NCBI RefSeq assembly: GCF_026212465.1
Contig: NC_080052.1
Location: 19,767,251-19,831,250 of the forward strand
Length of the DNA: 64,000 bases
Direction of reading: 5' to 3'
From: Amaranthus tricolor
Taxonomy: Eukaryota; Streptophyta; Magnoliopsida; Caryophyllales; Amaranthaceae
The translations under genes were made by a program, and so were the position numbers. Under the pieces are notes generated by a model. It ran no database searches. It was given only the letters and a program-made list of their open reading frames with translations, and had not been told where the DNA came from. This document shows, one piece after another, positions 56,371 through 64,000 of this stretch (position 1 is its first letter; each line of letters opens with the position of its first letter).

Positions 56371-59300
56371 TGAGTATAACAGACTCAAAATTCTTAATTT
56401 TAATCTTCCGATTAATTATTTCGAATTTTCAATTCAAATCTCTAATCTTTTGATTATCCATTTCAAACTATCTTTTATTCTTAAATCTTTTCCGATTTTG
56501 TAATTTCTTTCAAATATTAAACTTTAACATAGTATTTTGTATAAAATCTTTTTATAAGCACTAAAATATTATTTTATTATTTTATAGTACGAAAAGTAAA
56601 ATTTTGTTATTATATTCACGGTTTTGTAAAACGTTACTTTTTAACTTTCTTCCTTAAACTAACATTACTACTTATTATTTTAACCTTATAATTTTGATAT
56701 AATTATTTTATACATAAAAATGAGTCGTAATTTTATTATTAACATTAAGTATTGTTTAAGCAAAATTTTAAATAAACTACATATTTTCATGATCAAATTT
56801 ACCCATTATTTTAAAGTATATTCACTTGTACATACTAGAACAAAATTTTGATGAACCAAAATCCTTTCTATGGTAACCCATGATGTTCATCACTTACACA
56901 AGCTATCACCATTTCCTTACACAAGCTAACCTTCTTCTACACTCCAAACTCTTACACATTCACTTACTTACTCCAACTCTTACATATTCACTTACACACT
57001 CTAAAGCACTTACACAAGTTAACCTTAGCTTCTTCTATACCCCTAACACTCTTTTTCATACAATCTAATGAACTACAAAGTTGCCCAAACCCATTATAAA
57101 TACCCCCTTAGCCATGAGATCACTTACACCACCATCATCAAATCTTTCTAACATTCTTTCTTATATTTTCATTTCATTAAAATCTTACTACATTAATACC
57201 TTTATTAATTGAAAAAATTAAAGAACATGGAGCTTAGAACACTCTTTATTTAGCTTAAACCATCATCATTATTTTAGGAGTTGGGATTAATTATCTTTGG
57301 AGCATTATTATCTATCTTGGAGGATCTTATTTCTTATTATTTTCCTAATTAGTACTTAGTACTAATCCTTGGTGTTAGTATGGTATAACTTCTTACCCTG
57401 CTTTTTTTGTGGAATTTTACATTATATTTACTTTATAATATGCAAAGTATGAAATATGTTGATATATTTTAGTGGAATTTAGTTTAATGAAATTATGATC
57501 AAGATTATATTAAGTATGTGTATGCTAAAAGTATTTTTAGTATGTTAATTTAATAATCTTTGGACAAGTTTAGGAAGTTGAGTGCAAAATTATATTTTAG
57601 TGATATTAAGCATGATTTATGTTATAAACTAGTGCTAGTATATTTATGAGTTATGTGTTACATTATGTTACATTAGAAATGTTATTATATTTAAGAATTT
57701 AATTTATGTTAGAATTTTGTATTAATATGTTTATGTTAGCCTTCAAACTAGTTTATAAGGTAGTAAGTTATTTTATGAACATATTTTACTAAGTATGATT
57801 ATATTAAGAATATTGTTATTATACTTTATTCTGAGATTTAAGTTTATCCTTAAAGTTATAGTAAATTTTTAAGTTATTGTGTAAAGTTTTTATTTTTTTT
57901 AGTAGTTATGTTAATTATTTAAATCTTGAATTTACTATAATAAATTAAATGAAGTTGTTTTGTTAGTGAAAAAGGCCCCAAAATACTCATAGGCCATTCG
58001 ACCATTATCATATTAAAAAGAAAAAGAGTTTGATTTATTTTTTATATTATTATAAGCTATTTTGTGATAATATTAAAATAAATTCTTAAAAGTTATTTTT
58101 GAGAAAGCTTTATAAGTTATTAAATATTAAAGTGATTTTCTTGAATATATAAGATTTCATAATTAAAAAAAAAATAACTTTTGTGACATTTAATTACTAT
58201 TTAGTAAAAAATAATATTTTATCTGCTAACTAGTTGACCAAAATTTATTTAAAAAGATGTAAAAGTATTTTAAGTAAACTTGTTCTTAAACTATGTGTGA
58301 AATATTAATTTTTGTGAAATTATAAGTTTTATTTGTTTTATAACTAGAATGTTGATTTTGCGAATCTCATAAGTTTACTTGTTTTTCCAAACTTGAAATA
58401 ATTATTTTTTTGGTAAACTTGTTGAAGTTTGAAAACTTATCCAAAGGTTGCAGTTTAACTTGAATTTTAATTAGAATGTTAGATTTTGTGAGGAGAATAA
58501 TGTTTTATTTATTCAAGAGAAATAGATTTTAGTAGCTACTTATGGAAAGTACTAATTTGGAGACTATTAATAAAATATTAAGTTATTAGTGTGAATTTAG
58601 TGACCTATTAAAATAAAGTTATAAATAAAATTTTAATGTGTAAAAATTAAGTAATGAACATATAAAGACGTGAAGGTAAATTAAACGTTATGATTAAGAA
58701 TTATATTAAATAAATGAAGTTACCACTTAGGTTGGTCAAATTCAAATTCAAAGTCAACTTGGAGTAATAAAAATGTGATGTAATTGTGTGAAATGTATTG
58801 ATTGAATGAACCTGATAGTAAGGTAATGTCGAACCATGGACCGGAATGTAAAATCCTGGCGTCCGTGTTGGCCGGCACGTAAAATGCGGTGTAAGACATG
58901 GGGTTCGCTACCTATCCTGTATAGCTCAAGCATAAATATTGTATTGGAGGGGTGACGACTCCTACCACAGTTAGGGTTTAGGACTACGGTTCTCACCTAA
59001 CCAGACCCTTACATATATCAGGTGTCATATTTATGTGCTTGTTGATCAGTGATAAACTTGATTAGTGTTGATGCTATGATGCATGGTACGGTTATGAGTA
59101 TTAACCAAATGAACTTAATCATGTGTTAAGATTACCGAATTGTATAAGTGGAAGTAACGTACTTCTATCAAGATCGAGAATGGTATCTAAATGACTTAAA
59201 AGTATGTAACAGAAAAAGAACATGGTAAAAGTATACAGTGTTGTCAATTAAGTATAAGTTCGTACTTAAATTCTTATTTTGTAAATGTAGCGTATAATTT

Positions 59301-59674
59301 CCGTATTTTGAGCTGGATAGGAAGTTATGCTCGGCGTTAAGCGCTGACCGATTCAATCGGCTGTCATCCGTATCATGGATGGCAGCATTTTGCAGGATTT
59401 AGTTTAGGTTCCGATCCAGGCCGCAGCAATTACTATTTATCGAGAACTTAGCTGCTTTTTGTATCTTTATTGATGACTTGATGATGATGTATTTTTTTTC
59501 TTTTTGAGAAAACAATATTTCTTATCAGAGGTAATAATATTTTACTTTTGTTTTAAACAGTTTTAGTTTTATGATTTAAAGTTTTTAATAATTCGGCATT
59601 TTGAGACTTCCGCAATATTTTTTGGTATTAAACATTATTATTAAATGTTAATTATGTATCTAGATTGCCTCTCT
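56371..59674. mobile_element. 3.3-kb insertion in the copia RNase H frame
   Basis: The 5-bp repeat TGTTA lies at both junctions (56366-56370 and 59675-59679), and removing the insert plus one copy restores a continuous RNase H reading. The insert starts TGAGTATAACAG and ends TTGCCTCTCT, has no coding frame, and is very AT-rich apart from a GC-richer part at 58790-59010. Its layout (plant LTR-like text with a late GC-richer block) suggests a long solo LTR, but the ends are not TG..CA at these limits. Confidence 0.55.
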
Positions 59675-59679
59675 TGTTA

Positions 59680-60020
59680 CACTGAGTTTATTGCTTTAGC
59701 ATTTGCTAGCAAAGAAGCAGAATGATTAAGAAATCTTATGTATGAGAGCCCGCTGTTGGTTAAGCCAATTTCACCGATGCCTATCCATTGTGATAGTCAT
59801 TTGATTTTGAACAGAACATATAGTCAAACATACAATGGTAAGTCAAGGCATATCGCACTTAGACATACTCTTGTGCATGATCTTATTAAGGGAAGGGTCA
59901 TTTCTATTGACTATGTAAATGCTAAACTCAATATGGCGGATCAGTTTACTAAGCCATTGAGTAGGAATTCCATTGAGTTTTCGGCTCACGAAATTGATTT
60001 ATGCCCATCTTTGAAACCAT
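59680..60020 (+). pseudogene. copia RNase H C-terminus
   Basis: TEFIALAFASKEAE, a stop, then RNLMYESPLLVKPISPMPIH and SRHIALRHTLVHDLIKGRVI and ADQFTKPLSRNSIEF, the conserved end of copia pol, closing at TGA 60020-60022. Confidence 0.85.
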
Positions 60021-60576
60021 GAGCAAAACCTAATTCAGCACTAGAAGAAACATCTAGTCTTGAATTCAATGTGAATTGATCGCTCATCAGATGTTGGGAA
60101 GCAACTTTGAGACCCTTTAGTTGCTTTCTTCGTGATGATAAAAACAAGGTAATAGAGTCCTTCGAGGTCTCCAGTTTCTAGAGTTTGAAGGTCTCTAGAT
60201 TGAGTACTTTGTTCACGAAAGCATGATAAAGAGGAGAAGCTACCTATATAAGTTCGGGGTTTGGCGGCCTCAATAAAGTCTAAGGGGCATATTTGTGACT
60301 TCAATGAGCTTATGAATATATATGGACACATGGCCTTTAACGTGTCACAAATGTGAGGAATTGACGAATTATTTCATGTGTACTACTCCTTCAATTGGTT
60401 GGATATATCTGCTTAATTTAATTCGTAAGGACATTAGGGGATATGATCGATTGTAAAGATGCGTGATACTAGCTATCAATTCAATCGTAAGAACATTGAT
60501 ATTAATGCATGAAATAGGTTGGAGATTATGGATCGCAAAAGAGGATTAGGATTATACACTCTAAATGGGGGAGGAT

Positions 60577-61330
60577 TGTTGTCATTTAGAGCGTATAATG
60601 GTTATCGGAAATAATGAATTAATTAAATCAAATAAATTAATTAAGTTAAATTTCCCAAAAATTGCAAAGTTTATGTTTTGTGCAAAAGTATTTTTGTGAA
60701 TCGCAAAAAGGCTCGCGGATTGCGAAATCTCAAGACAAAGTTTATGTTTTGAAAATTGCTCAGATCGCGGCTCACAACATTTGTGCTGGTTTTGCAAAGT
60801 TTGTTTTATTCGGTTTTGTTAATTATGTTATAACTACCGACGGTTAATATGGTTATATTAACTGAATATTTTGGGATGGATTGATTTAATGTCGACAATG
60901 GTTCGTGAATCGATGCCGTGTTTCAGAGAGCGGCATTTTACTTCATGAAATGGTGTTTGCTCTTCTATAAGTATAGAAGGCATGCTGTAGGTTATCTCTT
61001 ACATGCATTTTTTCTGAATTCTTTTCCTCTTGAGCACTTTACATGGAGAACTTGCAATCCTCTTATATAATTTTTTATTTTCTCCTTTCTTTAAGTTTTC
61101 TCATATCATTCTAATTTACTTGTGCAAGTAATTCATTTTAATTTTTTGTATCTCAAAACATATTACCGGCATACATTCCCAAGCATCGTAGTAGGAAGGA
61201 AATGGTATTTTAGGAAAGAGTATCTCGCCTAGAATTAATACCAAGTCCAATTCAAAACCTTTGTTACTTTATTTGTGTTTGAAGATTAGTATCTTGGAGT
61301 TCTCAGTAACATACATAAGCAAGGATCTTG
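60577..61330 (+). repeat. 3' LTR of the truncated copia element (right end approximate)
   Basis: It begins TGTTGTCATT directly after the purine tract. It contains GTCTTCTATAAGTATAG-like promoter text near 60965. The right limit is a guess because no second LTR is available. Confidence 0.55.
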
Positions 61331-61760
61331 TTTGTCATATGTAATTTGTAATCTACTACATTTATATAACTTTATTTTGTAAGTTTATTTTAATAAATTA
61401 AAGTCACACTTACAACAAATTCAAACCATTCAGATCCATTCATGGATTTGTTTAAGATTTGTTTGAATTTTTAGATATAAATACCTTATTTTAGATTTTT
61501 TTATAATATAAGATTAATAATCTCCTAATTAAATAAATAATTTCAAACAAATTATAATCATTAAAAGGTTTGAATTTAATAGCAATATCTAGATTGTATC
61601 AATATAAATTTTTGTGTAAAACGGTCTTACTGTGAAACAATCTCAAAATGGGCTAAATTAAACAACTGGAGTAAGTAAAGCTCACTTTTACGTTTAACCC
61701 TAAATTAATTGAATAATTAGATAAAACTAATTGTTAAATAGCTAAAGTGAGCTTTTAATA
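61331..61760. other. AT-rich spacer
   Basis: No gene is visible. GTAAAACGGTCTTACTGTG at about 61616 resembles the ACGGTCTTAC word at about 601-609 and is a common plant repeat motif. Confidence 0.35.
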
Positions 61761-62205
61761 TCCAAAGAGTTATTTTTAACATTTAAATGACGTGTTAAAT
61801 ATTAAACAAATAAGTACATTAGTTTTATCTTTTTTCTAAAGAGAAAAAAAACTAATTTAATTATTTATTTAATATTTAACACGTCATTTAAATGTTAAAA
61901 ATAACTCTTTGGAAATTAATAACTAAAGTGAGCTTTTATATCCAAAGAGTTATTTTTAACATTTAAATGACGTTTTAATATTAAAAAAAGTATTAAATAA
62001 GTCTTATCTTTTTTTTTTCTCTTCAAAAAAAGATAAAACTAATTTAATTATTTGTTTAATATTAAATAAATAATTATTTGTTTAATATTTAATATGTCAT
62101 TTAAATGTTCAAAATAACTTTAAAGCTAAGTGACTCTTTTAAATACCTAACGTGAACTTTTAATATTCAAAGAGTTATTTTTAACATTTAAACGACATAT
62201 GTGGC
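61761..62205. repeat. Nested inverted repeats, tandemly duplicated
   Basis: Arms 61761-61813 and 61861-61914 are reverse complements with a single mismatch over about 53 bp, around a loop of about 46 bp. The left arm (starting TCCAAAGAGTTATTTTTAAC) recurs at about 61940 and 62168, and inverted partial copies follow at about 62090, so the block is a repeated foldback. This is a DNA element of MITE type, disrupted by duplication. Confidence 0.85.
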
Positions 62206-62600
62206 CATCATGTTGAGGCATCAATCAACACCATAAAGTATAAATGGTTAAGAAGCGGGAATGAAAGATTAATTATTGGCCTACAAATATCTTCATGAAA
62301 TCTTTTAAGAAACTTGGGAGTTTCAATAGCAATATAATTAACAAATGGTCTAATTATCAATTTGTCCCATTTGGAAGTACCATGTAAGCTTTTATAGCTC
62401 TTTCTATTAGTTTGCTAATATTTCAAGAGATTATGGTGAGTACTTCTACTTTCACCATCTTCAACACAGAAAAATATTCTTTGTGTTTTAGGATCGTAGG
62501 AGTTGTTTAGCTATCTAGGAGGCATTGATATTTGAATTCCTTTTCAAATTGATCCATATTTTTTTGGATATTGAGGGTAAAATTAGTGCTGATAATGTGT
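62206..62600 (-). pseudogene. copia protease-to-integrase fragment
   Basis: On the minus strand the frames read CLLDS, TTPTILKHKEYFSV (protease Asp-Ser-x-Thr region), then KWDKLIIRPFVNYIAIETP, KFLKRFHEDICRPI and YFMVLIDAST, the integrase start of a copia element of the type RFHGDICGPI...YFMVLIDAST. Frameshifts and stops are present, and the fragment ends at the foldback block. Confidence 0.65.
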
Positions 62601-62659
62601 TAAGATTTAAAGAGAATAGAGAGAAAGTGGGGTAAGTAAATAAGTAAGAGAGATAAAGT

Positions 62660-63010
62660 TTACTGCCGCTGCTTGCATTGTGTTACTATGATTGCTGCCA
62701 ATATATTGTTGTCGCGTGATTCCTTCATTGTGTTGTTGTCGTGTGCTGATGTCATTATTGTTGCGTGCTATTGTTGCTGTTATTGTTGTGCAGCTGTTGC
62801 ATGTTACTGTATCTACTTGTGCGTGCTGTTGTTGCTGCTACTGTTATGTTGTTATCCATGTTGTTGCATGCTGCTATTGCTATTGTCGTGTGTTGCTGTC
62901 TTCGTGCTGTTGATTGCTGCTGTCACTGCAATCTTGTGCTGCTGTCTTGTTGTTGTTGAGTGCTGTTGTCACTGCAATTACGTGCTCTTGTCGTTGGGTT
63001 ATTGTCGAGT
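62660..63010. repeat. Imperfect GTTGCT-rich trinucleotide tract
   Basis: About 350 bp dominated by TGT/TGC/GTT words (for example TTGTTGCTGCTACTG, TGCTGTTGTCACTGC), strongly T and G on the plus strand. Open frames across it give Cys/Leu/Val-rich chains in three phases and are artefacts of the repeat. Confidence 0.8.
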
Positions 63011-64000
63011 ATCATTTTGATGTGGTTCCTGATTTTGATTTTAATGCATAGTAATAGATTTAATTTTCAAAAGTACATTTTGCACACATTTCTTATTGTT
63101 TTGGAGTATTAGTTTTCTTTTATGAGGTTGTTTTTGGGATTATTGGAGGTTGTGGCATCTTCGGGTGTTGTGCTTGTTATAGTGATGTCATGTTGCGACG
63201 TTATTTGGTTGCGACCTGTTCTATTTGATATGTCTTAAGTCCTTTTGCTAAGGTTTCTTCTTCCCCTTGCAATCTCTTATTGAGCAACTAGCTGTTGTGT
63301 CTGAAGTTGTTCTTGTTACCTAGTTGAAGGGGTGTCTCCCTCTCTTACAATTATTGACCTGTTTGTTAACCGCAATTCTCTACATCAAAGTTAACATCAT
63401 CATTCCTCTAATTTCATATGTATCCATTCTTGATGTCTATTTATTTTTCCTTGTTCCTCCCATCATTGCATCATTTATGTCCTGTGATTAACTCTGCAGG
63501 ATGCATAGGCATCCAGAGCCTTTCTAATGGGCAAATTTGAAGATGGGGCTTTGTTACAAAACCTATTATTTCAAGACTTTTTCGAAGATATTGAAAAGGT
63601 GCACTCGTCTCTCTTCGAACAAAGTTAACTATTATTGTATTTTGTTCTTGGATATAAAATAAAATTTCACTATGGCGATAATTATATCGTTTTAGGCCAT
63701 AATTTTTGTAAGTTGTTCCAACTGAATCATTGATGGATTCACATTTTTATTTAATGAATTCTACTTTGCCTTCCTTGGGTGACATTCCAAGAGTCCAAAG
63801 AGATGCATTTTTCTTACAACCTACTCTCTACTATCTTGTTGTCCATGCTATTGTTATTCACACTCTAAAGATAGAGATTGAATTTAATGTCTCTTCGTCT
63901 ACAAGAACTTAAGAGGATAGTTGTTCTATTTCTGCAAGAACTCTACTATCGTATGCAGGTTTTGGCTACTGTTTTGTTGTTGATGACATTCTCGTTGCTC
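63011..64000 (+). other. Window end, possible partial gene
   Basis: A segment at about 63500-63598 is bounded by a good acceptor (aactctgcag) and donor (GAAAAG|gtgcac), and one phase reads MGKFEDGALLQNLLFQDFF EDIEK, which could be a small exon. I recognise no family, and neighbouring exons are not evident before the window ends. The rest shows no clear feature. Confidence 0.25.

Larger units (their letters stand above)
55811..61330 (+). mobile_element. 5'-truncated Ty1/copia element, split by a 3.3-kb insertion
   Basis: Only the 3' half is present: reverse transcriptase/RNase H pieces at 55811-56365 and 59680-60020, a purine tract AATGGGGGAGGA at 60564-60575 and a 3' LTR starting TGTTGTCATTTAGAGC at 60577. 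No 5' LTR or gag is seen, so the 5' side is missing at the junction with the PMD frame. The LTR end cannot be fixed because there is no partner; a TATAAG box lies at about 60967. Confidence 0.7.

Noticed and set aside
62673..63020. 115-residue Cys/Leu/Val-rich frame
   Set aside because: Comes from the trinucleotide tract, open in several phases at once.
1..64000. CRISPR arrays, operons, bacterial-type promoters and terminators
   Set aside because: The sequence is plant nuclear DNA; repeats found are microsatellites, minisatellites and transposon ends, with no regularly spaced spacers.

Overview
This is a 64 kb piece of an AT-rich eudicot plant nuclear genome. Genes have many GT-AG introns, and the spaces between and inside them are filled by several generations of transposable elements. 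The gene set does not fix the species; an order such as Caryophyllales is possible but not shown. I can support four genuine host genes by spliced reconstruction and by protein families known to me.

Layout. (1) 336-4650, minus: a three-exon HKT-type sodium transporter of subfamily I, with a foldback MITE in intron 2. (2) 4.7-11.5 kb: intergenic DNA with a long TA microsatellite, two Stowaway-like MITEs, and a long-TIR non-autonomous element near 9.5-10.1 kb that itself carries a tRNA-derived SINE. (3) 12812-15633, plus: a four-exon DUF630/DUF632 protein with an N-myristoylation signal and a Harbinger-like MITE in intron 3. (4) 17199-23689, minus: a six-exon plant metaxin (mitochondrial outer membrane), with a 79-bp tandem duplication over its stop codon. 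(5) 25472-37164: a Ty1/copia LTR retrotransposon with a perfect 5-bp target duplication, itself invaded by three elements: a 3.2-kb LTR-like element (27401-30590), a 781-bp hAT-like MITE (33135-33915) and a 2.2-kb decayed Ty3/gypsy element (34381-36602). Each insertion has its own target duplication. (6) 38421-38857: remnant of a small membrane-protein gene with one in-frame stop. (7) 41170-44298: a second copy of the 3.2-kb LTR-like element, inverted relative to the first. (8) 45000-51732, minus: a nine-exon BUD23/RID2 18S rRNA (guanine-N7) methyltransferase. Intron 5 carries a solo LTR with a 5-bp target duplication, and intron 7 carries an LTR-like stretch with repeated palindromes. (9) About 52.08-55.81 kb: a MuDR-type (MULE) transposon with a nearly complete transposase (two in-frame stops) followed by a plant mobile domain (PMD) reading frame. 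It is truncated by a 5'-truncated copia element (55.8-61.3 kb), which a further 3.3-kb insertion splits. (10) 61.7-64 kb: near-perfect inverted repeats, a minus-strand copia protease/integrase fragment, and an imperfect GTTGCT-rich trinucleotide tract.

The host genes are unrelated in function (Na+ transport, membrane-anchored nitrate/vascular-type signalling family, mitochondrial protein import, ribosome biogenesis) and form no operon or cluster. The most interesting part is the transposon biology. It includes a MULE that carries a transposase and a PMD gene with overlapping ends, shares terminal repeat sequence with a non-autonomous element 42 kb away, and uses a recurring palindromic core. 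It also includes a stack of datable nested insertions, and unrelated LTR-like elements that each carry clusters of short CTCG-type palindromes. No CRISPR array, functional tRNA, rRNA or bacterial-type feature is present.
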